Program-made: the position numbers and the translations under genes
The notes under the pieces: generated by a model
What the model was told of the DNA's origin: nothing
Seen by the model: the letters and a program-made list of their open reading frames with translations, nothing else
Database searches by the model: none
Assembly (NCBI GenBank): GCA_016801885.1
Contig: CM028895.1
Location: 12,548,001 to 12,612,000 of the forward strand
DNA length: 64,000 bases
Source: Toxotes chatareus
Lineage: Eukaryota > Chordata > Actinopteri > Toxotidae
Direction of reading: 5' to 3'
Shown: piece by piece, positions 36,560-50,800 of the stretch
Numbering within the stretch: position 1 is the first letter of the stretch
How the letters are laid out: every line of letters starts with the position of its first letter

Positions 36560-36960
36560 TTCTTTTCTCCTCCCCTCCCTCTCTCCATCTCACCTTTTCA
36601 TTCCCTTCTGCCACACCTTAATGTGCCCTTCCCTTCTTTTGGTATATCCATCCTTCCTCCTCCATGTGACCCATCTTTCTACATCTCTGCTCAAACATCA
36701 CTCCTCGTTCTTTCAAATCCACCCTTTCCTTCCTACATCCTTCTGTCCTTATCCATCTCTTCCTCCCCTTCACACCACCTTGTCTCTCTGTCACCATCTG
36801 CTGCAGCTTTATTTAACCATCCATCCATCCTCCACACCTTCCATTTCTTCCTTGCACTTTGTCTGGTGCACATTTACTTGTGTTTTCCTTCCTATTCATC
36901 CCTCAATCTATCCCTTTCTGCTACATCCTCACTTGTCCTTTACTGCTTCCCTCCCTCCTT
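36560..36960. repeat. pyrimidine-rich low-complexity tract with CATCC units
   Basis: The plus strand is C/T-dominated, with CCATCCATCC near 36820. It supplies a 259-codon open frame that is Ser/Pro/Leu/His low complexity and continues into a CA microsatellite. It is not a gene. Confidence 0.75.
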
Positions 36961-36999
36961 TAGTCCCACATTATCACCACTAGCACTCAGGTTTCCACA

Positions 37000-37230
37000 G
37001 CAACACACACACACACGTACAATCACACAATCACACATGGACAGACAACTGCACTATCACCTTTACACACACATACACACACACACACACACAAATACAT
37101 GCAAACAGGCAGACGCTTGCCACCGTAATCAACCCCACACATGCGGACTCATACACAAACACCACTGCTCTATTTCTCTTGTTCCTACGTATCTCATACA
37201 CACTGACTCCGACACACACACACACACCCA
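37000..37230. repeat. cluster of short CA microsatellites
   Basis: Three CA runs (about 37003-37015, 37070-37092 and 37214-37227) separated by CA-rich spacer. Confidence 0.85.
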
Positions 37231-37234
37231 CACA

Positions 37235-37460
37235 CTCAGATGTAATCACCGTGAGTGCTGAGAGCGCAGTGCAGAGGTGTGAGACTTCTAAATGCTACTG
37301 CCTGCCATCAATCATAAAATCCTTTCTGGGGATTGGACAGCTGACAGTGTCGGCATTACGCATCGTCTCCCTTTATTTCAATCAATCATGTCCTCCGCAC
37401 TGCAAAAGGCCCACAGATTGCAAAATCATATTGGCTTGCTTTCATCAGACTCAGTGAATG
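37235..37460. other. complex non-repetitive block, candidate conserved non-coding element
   Basis: High-complexity sequence flanked by microsatellite DNA. It includes CATCAATCATAAAATCC, GGGGATTGGACAGCTGACAG, TTATTTCAATCAATCATG and TTGCAAAATCATATTGG, several of which resemble PBX/MEIS- or homeodomain-type sites (TGATTGAC/TGACAG-like). No coding evidence. Regulatory role is inference only. Confidence 0.25.
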
Positions 37461-38382
37461 ATTATGTTGGATTCAGAGGAGAGACTCGCTTTGTGTTCAT
37501 GTTTGCTCAGGTTTCATGTTTTTGTGTTTTTCATTTAAAGTTTTCAAATTTCCTGCATCTGTCAGACAGGCAGTATAATTACTACTGTAAACAGGTAGAG
37601 ACATGTCATGCAATGATATGGATTTCACAGTTTGTCCCAGTACGGAATAGATTTTAAATGTCACACCTAATGTGAGGCAATGTCACTGATAAGCCAATAA
37701 AAACAGACAGTGTCACAGACACAGTTTGGCCTTGGTCTGGTTTTAAAAAGTTGGACGTACAATTATCTGCGGACTACACAGCAACAGTTGTTGCCAGAGG
37801 CGGCAACACAAGCAACCTTTTCTATCACCTCAAAATGAAAATGAATTGCCGTGAGTGTGAAAGTTTAAGAAAAGTTTAAGAAAGCCTCAACACACACACC
37901 TCTAGCAAAGGTGAAAAAGAAAATCCACAGTGCAGACATTTGACGATGATTGTGTTTTTAAAAAAATGTTCTCTGTTCAAAAATTGTTTTGGGTCTATGA
38001 AACAATCAGTTAAAAAAGAGAGTAAATTGATGGCCATCAATCTGAATTTCAACTTTGTTTCTGGGAAATCAAGGCACATGGGTCTAAATACAATACCCAT
38101 GAATCTTTGGTCGCCGTTGCTACAGAGGAGAAGCGAGACAGAGGTGCAAATCAGAGCTGCAGCCAATTTAAGTGGCAAAGTTGTTGAATTCTACCAAAAA
38201 TTGACCAAGAATCTTAAAGTGGATTAGTTTAAGTTGCAGACTCTTTAGCTTCTAGTTGTCCTAACTTGTGCAGAACAAAAATTTAAGCTCAAGTTAATGG
38301 ATGTTTCCTACGAAATGCACCTTGGGAGCCCTTGTTAACTTCAAAATCACAGTTTTTACATACACATGCTTGTACCTTTAAC

Positions 38383-38403
38383 TTTTTTTTTTTTTTTTTT
38401 TTT
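38383..38403. repeat. T21 homopolymer
   Basis: Twenty-one consecutive T on the plus strand, so A21 in the nkain2 transcript. It could be the tail of an old retroinsertion, but I see no recognisable element body beside it. Confidence 0.9.
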
Positions 38404-40601
38404 AAATCAAAGAACGGGTTGTTCCTCTTTTTTATTGATGATTCAAGCAGGAGAGTTTCCTGTACATCTAAGCCTTAGAAGTTCCCCAGTTGCCAGACAC
38501 CTAACAGTGTCTATGGAGAAAACGAAGCAAACTTTTACTTCCAGAACCCTGAACGCACAGAAAAACTGTCTCTTACACCTCAATAACAACTCTTGCCGTC
38601 TTTGTCATCTACTTTGTCGTCTCTGTGGCAAAGTTGGGCATAGCATGATCGCCACACAAAATTATTCAAGTAGGTCAAGGTTATGGGTGGGTCAACTCTT
38701 TTACTTTCTTTTAAATACATAAATTTAAATACTTTGCCTAACCACCATCTTTTTCTAACTAACACATCCATACCTAACCTTAGACATGGCTCATCAGATA
38801 TGAGTAATGTTTCAGTCATGTACAGAACACAGGACACTTTGGAAGGAACTGACAAATGACATTTTTTTTGTTTTACAGTAGGCGTGGGGAGCTGTTGAAC
38901 ACTATTATACTACTCCAAAGTCTTGTACTGAATTTAAATCACATTCTATTGGTATAATGAGGAACGATATTACACAGTGAGATGTGTCTACAGAATACAC
39001 CAACTCCCACAAATGCATTGCCCTATATGTTCAATATACTGTATATATTCATGCATTCTAATTTGTGGTATTTTAACCTGAAGTGTAATAATATCGCATA
39101 ATATCATAAATGTGCCCAGTTTTCATACAGGTGGCGCTGTGGGAGTTTAAGCCCTAACCCTGTCGGTATTAATGGCATGCTACTTACTGGAGCAAGAGCT
39201 TGTGTTGCCCTATACACAAGACTGTGTGGACTCCCTTTCTTACACACACGCACACACTCATGCTGAACACTGCTGCCACCACCATGTCTCCTACATTCAA
39301 AAACATACTGTGCTTCTATTTTGGTGCGACGTGACTACAGTTTGGCTGATATGCTGATACGCGAGCCGAGCTGAAAGCTGAGACCATATCCGTATCTCAC
39401 TTTAGCTGCCGTATTCAAAAATACAAGAGATTGCCGGATCTGATTACTGTGTCTGTGTGTGTTTGCGTATGTGAGAGTATGACAGAGGGAGCAGGGGGAG
39501 ACAAAATAAAAAAAGAAGGCAGTAGTTGGTATATGTGTGTCTATGTGAGAGAGGGAGATAAGAGTGGAGCCAAACCAGAGGGCAGGTGTGTAAGGTAATA
39601 AGACTAAATCAATTCATACTGAGAGGGAGAAGGAGGAGAGGAAGGGAGAGGGAAGGAGAGGAGGGCATGAGAGAGGGATGCATGGTGGAAGAAAAATGAT
39701 TACAGGTAAAGATGAAAGTGTAATGTTGAGCTCTTTCTGCTCTCACAGATCACCCAATATCTTCTCTGCTCCTTAAAGGGATTCAAAACTGAAACAAAAC
39801 TCTTCCTTCATTGGTGCCCTCAGGGACTGTGTAAGGAGAAGAGGATTCTCTGGATTTCTATTGCAAGACTTCAGAGCTAAGAACACCAAGACCGCATCTT
39901 TATGTTGACACGTACATGCCTGGCAGTGCATGGATGTGACTTTGTACACTGCATGACTGCATGTGTGTTCATTTGTATGTGTGTGATAAAGAACAAATAC
40001 CCAAGTGATATATTTATAGATCAAAAATAATGGCAGCTTTTGTAGGAGCAACGGGAGACCTTGGCAGGCGGCAGTGAAAATGTGACCCATCACAGGAAAA
40101 AAAAAAAAAAATAGCTCCTGTCAAAACACACTTTTGTACCATTATCTTTTTTATGTAGGAAGGCTAACAAGTATAATGTAAAATGATGTGCTTAATCTTC
40201 TGTTTTCAAAACACATATGCACTTGTCAAAATGGGGGTGATCTACATGCCTGATATTAAAGTGTCTCATAAGGAACAGAAGAAACTGTTTGGTGACTCAG
40301 GGATTTTTACCGCATTAGTTGAATAAAGGGCAAGATTAGTGCTAAAACAGAGGATTAATCAGTTAGGTAACAGACATTATGAGAAAAAATTACATTAAAT
40401 TGTTTCATTGTTTAGATCATTTATCAAGCAAAAATGTCAAACACTCACTGCAATTCCACCTTTTTATTGGAGAATTTGTTTCACCAATCAGAAAAAAACA
40501 TAGCTGTCACCCCAGAAACAATTAACTAAATATAGAAAACAGTAAAGATGTAGAAAGCAATTATATTCCTAAAGTGACTTAACAACCACAGTGAATCAAT
40601 C

Positions 40602-41008
40602 TTAAAGGAATAGTTCAACATTTCAGGAAATGTTCTTTTTTTGCCAAGAATTAGATGAGAAGATAGGCTCCATTCTCAAGTTTGTACGTTGAGTATGAAG
40701 CATGAGTCAGGAGTGGATTAGCTTAGCTTAGCATAAAAGTTTAAAAATATGCCTACCAGCGGAGTTTCCTGGATGTTGCTTCACCTGACTGCTGTTCACC
40801 CAGAAACAGTCGCTGCACTTGACTCCAAACAAAAGCACATCTCATTTTGACATTTCTCCTTTCAGTCTTTATGCTAAACTAAGCTAATCACCTGTAGACT
40901 CTAGATCTATTCATAACACAGAGATATGAGAGAGGTATCAATCTCCTTATCTAACTCTCAGACAAGAAGGTGAATAATCAGCGTATTGTGTTGAACTATT
41001 TCTGTTGA
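40602..41008. mobile_element. foldback MITE, family R1, complete copy c
   Basis: The left arm begins TTAAAGGAATAGTTCAACAT and carries TTAGATGAGAAGATAG and TTAGCTTAGCTTAGCATAAA. The right arm, read in reverse complement, begins with TTCAACAGAAATAGTTCAAC and carries TTAGATAAGGAGATTGATAC and TTAGCTTAGTTTAGCATAAA. The arms are about 140 bp each around a ~110-bp centre. The long inverted arms and lack of coding sequence indicate a non-autonomous foldback-type DNA element. This is the only copy in the window where both arms are clear. Confidence 0.75.
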
Positions 41009-43194
41009 ACCCAGCTACTCATCTGCTTGTATTGCTTGAAATACAACCTACCACACTGCACCGGGGAAGGTGTGGTCGACAGAGCAGACAATGGAGTGAG
41101 GCGAGAAAGGTTTAAAATGAAGAGGATGATGACCAGGCTTTGGGTGAAGGGCACACAGGGGGAAATTGGATTCTTATCCCTCATAAAAGAGTACAGGAAA
41201 AACTGTAGAGAGTAAAAAGAAGGGCTGTTTTCACAGGAAAAAGGTTTTTATATGTTTCATGTAACAGTGAAAGGGGCAACATGTCTTTCTGTGTATATTC
41301 CTGTAAACATACTGAGCCAGCCATTTATTGTGCCAGCAGACCAAATGTGTTGGACACAAACAGTTTCAGCATTTATAATTTATTCTATAGTCCCACTTCA
41401 GGGTCTTTTTGGCCTAATTATGATAAGTTCAGTTGTACAGTAACAACTTGAGAACACTCTGGGCCAGATGTTCTGAGGCTTTAGCGGCAGTTTTTTAGGC
41501 ACCATGGCCCAGAAACATGTGACATAAATATCGAAAAAAGCTTGAAATCTGTTATTTAGGGGACATTTCATGAGGTGAGCGTTCACGCATCATGCAAATA
41601 AAAAGGCAGCTGAAATCTACTAAAGCTCCCACATTTGCAAGTGTCCCTTTTTTGTGCAGAATGTAATGGCTCTACAATGAACCCATCTTAGAAACATTTT
41701 TCCACTTAAATGCACCTTCTCATAAAGGCTTCATCCACAAATTGAAATTAGAGGGCTGTTCAACTGCCTGATTGTGCGATGATCTGCAGCTGTTGTAAAT
41801 ATGACCTTGCCATCCAGTTTGCAGCCTCAGTACAAAGTAAAATGTAGCATTCAGGACATCTGTTTCCAAATTATACTGCCAAATATGAGAGAGGTCATGA
41901 TAATAACTTTTTAAGCATAAATTATATATATTTTTTTTAAAACATAAGAAGTACAAAGAGACAGTGTGTTTTGGATATAATCACATTAGGCGTGGCGCTA
42001 CACTTCCTTGTGATTGCAGGCAAAACATGCTGTACCATCTGCTGTGTTGCTGCACTGAAGCCCAAAGAAAGGCCAAAAATAACTAAGAAACTTAAACTGT
42101 GTGACATCTGAAGTAACATGAGGAGAAAGAGTAAGAGAGAGATATCATTCTATTAAGTAAAACTGCATGTTAAAGGTCTCTTCTTATCCATTCTCACAAT
42201 GAAATTGAGGTGATATCTTATTTCTTGGTATGTCAATGGCCTAAAGCTCTCCTCCTGTTGCCTAAAGCAACAACCTGCTTGTCATCATGCTAATCAGCAC
42301 TAGATGCACTCAGTGTCAAAAGTATTTTGAAAGTCATATGAGGTTTGTTCATTGTATACTCATGAGCTCCTAAAATAATTAATACTTAATTTGCACAAGA
42401 ACAGTAAGAGCTGCATCAGTACAGATTCTGGGTTCTAGCTGTCAGGAGAGGGACGTATCAGGACAGCATGCAGTTTCTTCGTGTTTCAACAGCAACGGAT
42501 GGATGGAGTCAAGGTCAAGGCCTGAAGAAGAGTGTATATTGACGATTGACGGTAAACATGTAGTAGATAAATCAATAAAGGTCACAAACCATACCAGTCG
42601 GTAACTTTTTTCCAGACAATAACATTTAGCCTTGGCCTGTTCTCAAAACTTTGTCACTTCCTGGCTATGATCCACTCCCTCTGACTGTGAGCCAGTCACC
42701 TCAAAGCAAAGGAAAGGCTTGATATTAAAAGGGAGATTTTTGAGAGATGGAGACGAGAGAAGTCATGCGAACAAAAGAAACAGCTTAAGGCATCGGTGGG
42801 ATCCTTCCAGTGGCCTAGCTAGCTTGTCTCGGATTATAAAAATGGAATCAGTGATGAAGAACTTAACATAACTGTCTCTTGGAAAATCAGTACAACTCTC
42901 TACAGCAAAAGGAAAAGTGGGGTAAAGCTTGTTAATCAACCAGCTGTGTTCCTTTCCTCTTTCACCTCTATTCAGTTTTGACACAGCTGCTCCTTATCAC
43001 TGCCATTCGAGCAATCATTTTAAAAATGTAATAAGATCATTACAAGAGAAACAAACCATCCCTTCAATATAAGTTACCCTGCAATTTATTACAGTTCTCC
43101 TGTCACAGAATCTTCTCTCAAATTATTTAATGTATGAGCCTGTGACCTAGCAAAAGACTTCCACCAGCTCCGTTCACAATGTCTGTCTGCAGAA

Positions 43195-43209
43195 ATATAT
43201 ATATATATA
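43195..43209. repeat. (AT)n short microsatellite
   Basis: Alternating AT over about 15 bp. Confidence 0.85.
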
Positions 43210-43977
43210 ATAGATAATGAAGAGGACACAGCTCAATGGAAAAAAAGACAGCAAATGTCACTTTCAATTATCAGTTCCTACAAAAAACGCATCCATTGTA
43301 ACATTTTCTAATAAAATCTCATAGCGCAATATTGTCAAACCCACACTGTGGATCTATTAAGGCCAGTGTGGTCTATAAGATAAGATAAAATGGTGCGTGT
43401 AAGAGTTGGGGATACAGTCCATGAGAAGCTTCGAAGCATTGTGAGTGTGCAGTCAGCCTGCTTGTTTGGCCTACAAGTCCCCATGGTCACAAATTGTGGG
43501 ACAGTACAGACACACATGGACATGGGTAAAAGATGAAATTCACATCACGTGGACCCTCACAGCCACGTGGACAGGCTTACCGTGAGTCTGTTTCCCCATC
43601 GATTTGTGTTTCCCCCTGACCTTTACCCGAACCCAAACATATCCCTCACTCCAAAAAGTCGTTTCCTGCAGTGCTAAACCTCAAAACACCCTAACCCCAT
43701 CCCCAACCACATATCTCTATGATGTCCAGTTGGGTATAAAGAGCATCAAGGCCACTAATGGGTCTTTTTGATTTCCTCATTTAGCTTGGTGGTCCTTAGC
43801 AGGTCAGCTAAAGGGTTAATTTTGCAATGGACAGACTCTGAGTCCTGCTATCTCCTGTCTGACTACAGCACATACATATTATTTGCTCCACTGTCCCAAA
43901 GTCAACACCCAACATATTTGGCTCTCTCCACTAGCTGGCATCTATGGTCATTACTGATAACTTTGCAGTGTTAAACG

Positions 43978-44215
43978 ACCCATTCATCCATTAATCATCT
44001 GTTCATCCATACATCTTGAGTATCTATCCATCATCTATCCATCCTCTCTTGTTATCATTTGCCCCTCCCCTGCCTCTCCAACTCATCTTCCCCAGCCCTT
44101 TCTCCATTTATTCATCCAAATTTCGATCCCTCCATCCCAATATCGATCCACGCACAGACACTCATCTATCCTCTAAGAATATATCTATCCAACCATCCAT
44201 TCTTCCCTTCCTCCC
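43978..44215. repeat. degenerate ATCC/CATC-rich stretch
   Basis: Recurrent CATCCATT, CATCTATCC and CCATCC units scattered over about 240 bp, forming an eroded tetranucleotide array. The open frames across it are His/Ser/Pro-rich artefacts. Confidence 0.6.
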
Positions 44216-47200
44216 TTGGCTCCTTGTCCCAGTCGAAGGGCTTCTACAGCAAGATTTAACACGCTCCACTACCTCCGCTGTCCCTGCACGTGAACACACA
44301 CACACAAAGGCACTCCCAACAGGATGCAGACGCAAAGACACACAGACATCGTTTTCACAGCTCCCTGAGCAACTCAAATGGCCCGGGAGAGACTGTGCAG
44401 AGCAGCGAAAGGGAGAATAAAAGAGAGAGCGAGCCTGAGAGAACGACTGAGAGACACAGAGAGAAAAATTACAAGGCAACAAGGGCAACAATGATATAGA
44501 AAGAGAAAAATAGGGTGGAACAGCACAAGAAACCAAAGAAAAGAAAGATGGTGAACAAAATAAAACAAGACATAAGAGAAATTTACAAGTTCCCAACCAT
44601 GTTTATGTAACTGTAAAACTGATAAACTTTATAGACTGTCTAAGAAGATGTTTTATCAGGAGAAAGTTTACTGCTGATGGGAGGCCGGCTACATTGTTAG
44701 TAGAAATAGGATTTCTTTCTGTAGGAAACAGATAGAAAAAGCTTGTAACTCACTTTTCTTGCTTTTTCAGCTAAATATAAAGTGTTGATAACTTTCTACT
44801 CCTTTCTGTGCTGAGCAACTTTCCCGGCGCCCCCCCAAAAATCTATTAGACTCAACAAAATATTGGCGTCATTCTGAAAATACAGTTGTTTTCTCTCCTG
44901 ATAGGAGGTGTTCATCTGACACCAGTCATATCTCCATCTCATAATTATGTGTAATGAAGCTTGAGGCATTGCTTTGCAGTTGCTCGCCATTATAATTCAA
45001 GCACTCCTTTGATGTAGTAAGATCAAAACGACTGCGCAGGCGGAATACCAGGATTCACGGCAACAACAACAATAGCAACAACTACATCAACAGGATATGA
45101 GTTCTCAGAGAACAATAGGGGAGTGTTTCACCTTGAGGGGTAAATAACAATATAGGAGCAGCAAGCAACGGAAAGTCAGCACTGCAACTGTTCGAGGTAT
45201 ATTAAAATAAAACAGAAAGTGTCTGTCAGTGTGTCTGTCTGTCCACCTTCTATGTCAGACTGCTACTACCTGTGTGTAAATATTGAGGTAGCAGTATATG
45301 GCCAAACCTCATCTCAGCTCATCCATCAGCAGTGGTCACGCACAAGGTCAGCTTCCAGCACCGCTGATTCACATCTTAGCAGCTCAGCGGGGCACACGTG
45401 CTCTGTGATATCGCTCGCTCCAATCCAGTACATGACCTTTGTTGCATGTCGTCGCCTCACTTTCCTCTCACTCTCCGCTGCTGAGTGTCGATATGAAACC
45501 GGCGGCGATTTTCAAAGATGGGGTCAGGACTCTGAATGATGCAGGAAGATTGAAATTGGCCACAAGATTGCTCTGAAGAAACAAGCCTGTTAGAATGTAA
45601 CTGGCTGCACTAGCTTAGTCGGTGCCCTCCGCAGCTGCAGTTTAAGATGAAAGGTTTTGAAGATTTTGGGGAGGTAGTGAAAATTTATTTCTATAAAAAC
45701 ACTCACTAATGACACAAATTTAAAAAGGCTTTGAAGGATTCAAACAAGTACAATTTTTCATTGTTTGGTTGTTTACTTTTTTCTCATACGCTACAGGAAC
45801 AATTTTGCCATTGTGTTTGCTGCTTGATACGCTCCTTCTTTGTTTCTTGAATCACAGATAAAATAACTGCCATTTCTGCAAAGGACAAGCTTCCTGCAAC
45901 TGAAATGTAGAATTATGAGAGGCAGTGGACACTCATGCCTTGTGATTGGGGAGGAGGTATTTTAGACGAGTCCCATTCATTTTTTCCATAGACAATAAGA
46001 GGTGACTCACAGTTGGAACACATAAAACTCTCCGAGTTCACTCATCAGTACAAAAGATGAACAATTACATCAGAAAACACCTGGTTCTTTGATAAAAAAG
46101 GGTAAATGTACAAGTCCTTGTATGTAAAAACATAATGTGAGTTGTTAACTACAAGTGCGTGTTCCTCCTATTCATTGAACTGGTGCTAACCAATCTCTTA
46201 TCAATGCTTTTATCTTTCCTATTTTTTAATTAGCAAAGAGCAATGAAAAACATCAAACATTAAAATGACGTCACCATCATCAGGATTAGATCAGCTGCAG
46301 CCAATTAACCTTAATTCTATAATGGCCAAAACAAAAACTCTGGCGGTTCTCTGGTCAATGTGCTCTCTGCATCTGGTGTCTGTATCCAGCCAAAGACTGT
46401 TGACGAAAAGACACATCACTCTGTAACACCACTGCATGAGTGTCAAGTGCACTGAATGTTTCTTTGCCACTAAAACTATAGTGTTGCAAATGTGGAATGA
46501 TAATCCTAACAAGATGCCATAAGGGGATCACAAGGATTCGTACTGGTTTTCACTTTAATAAAATGCTATCAAGCCTGATCCCTAACTGTTGAATGGTTAA
46601 AATGTCTTCAGTGTAGGCTTAAATTGAGGATATCATTAAAAGAAGCAGCTGCCCCTCCAACTTGTAACTCATAAGCAGAGCATATCTGGACAAAGCAACA
46701 CATAAAATGCCTGGCCTGCCCTAAACCAAAACCTTCATCTATCCAAGCTAATCAAGTATTGCATTCACAGTATTCAGTGATAGCTAACAGTATTTGTTGT
46801 TAGATTACGTTGCAGTCCATTGTCGAGTCACAACAGTGGTCTATACGGTGGATGTGATTTCACACTGTGTGTGTCACTATAGAACAAATAATCCAACTGT
46901 GTAGGGGTTCAATTTAAAGCCTCCACTGAGCTGTGGAGGAATATAGATTGAGTCAGCTTTTCCAACTCGAATAAAAAGATTTCATTTTTTTACTGATTCC
47001 ACTTTGCCACAGTTCCACAGACTGTTTTATGATGACAGTGTGAGCTGATACAGTATCATAGTTTTGCACCCTTTCTGTGCGCCTTTGAATGCTTTTACAA
47101 GACATACCACAATCTCAACTGGGAGAAAAACTCACGTTGTTTTTACAATAAAAACATCTAGGGTGGAAAATTGCAGTTTATGAGAAAGCTTTCTAAAGAA

Positions 47201-47604
47201 AAACACAGTAGAACAGTGGTGTTGCACTGGGCCTGGTGCTGGTGAATCAGTCTCGTGGAAATAGTTAACATCTAAAAGTACTTCAAGTTTGCACACAACA
47301 GGAACATTCATCTTTAACTAAGGGGTACAACTTTATTAAAATAGCCTGCATCTGCTGTTATCTGAGGGTGTGTCACAAGAAAGTGTGTGTCCTCTTTTGG
47401 GTACTTGTTATAATTTAATACCCCAAGGATTGTGGACAAACACTACAATCTACAGACATCTCGTTTTTGGGGGCAGCCAAAGGAGCAAATATTTCTAATT
47501 TTGGATTTTATGGCTGTGCAGTAACACATACAGTAAGTTCTTACAACAGGAAACTAATAGAGGTCACACTGTCAGCTGGTCCACCACTTAAGTGCATAGT
47601 TAAA

Positions 47605-47865
47605 TACTGCATCTAAATAACTATTGGACAGATTGCTGTTAAATTTTATACAGACATTCATCATTCCCAGAATGGGATCTCTTGGTTTGTCCTGTAGCAC
47701 TAAGAGCAAGTCAAAGTTTTCACTTACCCCATGAAATATCTTGACATCTAAGATTGAACCGATTTCCATGATTTTTTTTTTTTTTTTACAGACATTCATA
47801 GTCCCCAGAGAATAATACCTAATGATTTTGGTGATCCCCTGACTTTTCCTTTTGCTCTGTGATTA
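47605..47865 (+). repeat. interspersed repeat, family R3, copy 2
   Basis: Contains ATAACTATTGGACAGATTGC, then TTAAATTTTATACAGACATT, then after a T16 run TACAGACATTCATAGTCCCC, then AGAGAATAATACCTAATGAT and GGTGATCCCCTGACTTTTCC. It appears to hold two tandem partial units of the family seen at about 4290-4530. Non-coding. Confidence 0.6.
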
Positions 47866-50800
47866 GAAGAGGCCACAGTAACTGACTTCACAAACCTAAT
47901 TTAATGAAATCAGCATGTCTTAAAAAGCAAATGAGGCTAAAATTATCTTAAAGTTTGCATTCAGTAAAGTAACAGATATATCTTTAGCTTAAAGTACGAA
48001 CAGAAAACCCAGGTACTTGTTTCAGCCTTTAAGAAAAGGCTAGTGTAAGGAAATCTTTGTATGACAGAACATATTGAATAACAGATGCTAATGGAACACA
48101 GGCTAGGTAAGACAGTAGGAGGGTCTACATCTATCAGTAGCACAAGCGACTAATTGACTTAAATATGATACCAGGAGGTAACAGTAGGCGCTCCAGTATC
48201 TAGACAACTACATGTTTCCGACACTCTATCTGAGTCATCAGAAATCAATTGGTGAAGGGTCATTGGAGAGAGGCTCTGTCACCTCCAGATGTTTTGTGAT
48301 ACACATTGTCATCGGGCAGCAGCAGTAAAGCATCCTGTATAGGAGGCTCTAACAGCCTTCTGCTCAGCCCCTGGACACATTCCAGCTTAAAAAATACACC
48401 TTAGTACACATTTTCCATTTCAAAAGTTGGTCTTTTTCCAAATCTTAACATATTGACTGAATTTGAAGAGTCCAGGTTGTGCAGAATTCTGTGCTGCTTA
48501 CTGACAGCTTTTTGATGGACTTCTTAGGCTGATGGATCTTTTTTTCAGAACAACAAATGTGGTATTACATTTACAACCAAACAGCATGAGTACACCAGGG
48601 AAGCTTTCGGTATATACAGTATTATTTGCTCACTATTTACCACAACTCCAGACATTCCAGATGTTGAAACTTTTCATCTTCGGCAGCTTCAGCTAAATTA
48701 GATGCGATATAGAAATAACATCCAGGTGGTTCCAGCTAATTATTTTATTTGATTTAATTTTTAGTAGAACACAAAAGTTTGCTAATGCAAAGAAACTTTT
48801 GGATTTGCAGACAGAGACACTTTTGATCATGTTGAGTTTTCAGACCCATCTCTAGAGATGACTGTTCACCATAACAACAGATCTGTTTATGCACATAGTG
48901 TATTGCTGTCAAAAATAAACTAAAAACTGCTGAGAACTAAGAAAGGAAGAATTATTTTCATTCTGTGTTAGTGTCCTGAAGCAGAGGTCCTGACTGAGAA
49001 ATTAAAAACATCAGCTAGCTTGAACAGAGTACATCCATTTGCCTGACCTACAATAATGTGTATCACAACACCACAACATTGTGCCCTGAAATAAACTGAA
49101 CATCTACTTATAAAGCAGACTGTCAATAGCACTGTAATTGTTTTGGGACAGTTCAGCCACTGCAGATATCATTTTTGCAGCAGAAATATTACTTCTGTGC
49201 CATGGCAAAAAAAAAATGGTCCCAATTTAACCACCGTTTCCTGTACAGGCTGACTGTCCTGTTGTTTTGTTTGTTTTGCTATGTCTGTACCTTACAACCA
49301 TTTGTAGATAAAATGACCTAGTAAAGCCATGTAAAGGCTATGATTAAATATGGTCTTAGTGTGTTGGTTTCAAAGGATACACTCAGAGACTCTCAAACAC
49401 ACAAAAAGTGAGGCTGTATCTAGGCACAACAGCCCTGTCACTCTTTAGATTTCACCACATGCTGAGCACGTTTGGTGCATCACATCATTTTCTGTTAACT
49501 TTTCCAACTCCAAAAATACAAGAATGAAAGTGTAAGGAATGCATTAAATCTGCATTACCTGCTCTTGTATAAGCTGCCAACATTAGCATTAGCAGTAAGC
49601 AATCCTAGCCTCCAATAGTAACCTGCTGTTATTTCCTTAGGCAATGGGAATGTCATTAGCTAACTATATCATTATGTGGGGTAACAGGTTAAGGTACCAG
49701 AGTTCGGGAGTGTTCAGGAGTTTGGGTAAACTTATGCTCCAGCAGCTCCAGCCAAACATGCATTAGATATCATTATGTTTGCCAAACTCACTGATTAATC
49801 CTCACCTTCAAATCCTTTTCTCTTGTAAAAGTGTGGCATACTGTATGACAGCATGCACATTTAGGCATAACCACTATGTTGCTTGTCCAAGTATGTTTTT
49901 AGTAACCACCCAAACCATCTAAGGGTTATGTTGAAATGCATAAAATTATATTTTTTACAAATAATACTATAATACTACTCCAAACTAGCTCTACCATGAA
50001 TTGCAGTCACAATGCTTTTTTCCTTATTTCCAGGTGTTCTATGGATCATCAGCTGTTAATGTTGCTAACTTGTTGCCTTGTACATGTAATCTAAACCTTT
50101 GTCTTTTAGCACGTCAAGCTAGCTAGAGCTACAACTAGCTACAACTGATAAAATCAGCTAGCAACAGTCGTAACGTCAGCCACCAAATGCAAAACCTGCT
50201 TTTGTTGACTTCGATTTGAAATACGAATTGTTACAGGAAATTTTGAGTGGTCAATCTGCCACAGTTCTTGCAAACTGCATGAACTGCAACACTTGGAAGG
50301 CATGGTATGTAAGGGCATTGGGGTGTAGCAAAAACTCCCTTTACAATGTCCACTTGAAAAAAGAGACACATAAAAATGTGTAAGGCAGGAAAGTGCCTTT
50401 TTCCAGTTCTAAGTGACCACTGTCTCCAAACCACATTACATATATTCACCAGCAATTTCTCAAAAAGCCGGCATTTTTCAAGACAGTGTGTTTTACTGAC
50501 AGTTGAAAGGTAGAAAAGTACAATACACCTTATTCACCAAGAACAGCCTGAACAAAATGAATGCAGCTTGCACTGATCTACAAGGTTCACGGTCTGATGT
50601 TGGACTTATTTGGCACAATGGAACTACCTCAACAGGAACAGTAGGTGAAAGCTTGTTTTGTGCACAGACTCTATTGAACACACTGAATGAATTGCCAGTC
50701 AAGTCAGTGGCCAAGGTGTGATGGCTGCATTCCTCCGAGCAAACACAGAAAGAGAGAGGAGGTGGATACCGATAAAGAAATGAAAAAGGCCAAAAACACA

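Noticed and set aside
36482..37261. 259-codon plus-strand open frame, the longest in the window
   Set aside because: It is Ser/Pro/Leu/His-rich, arises from a polypyrimidine tract running into CA microsatellites, has no domain pattern, and lies antisense inside nkain2 intron 1.
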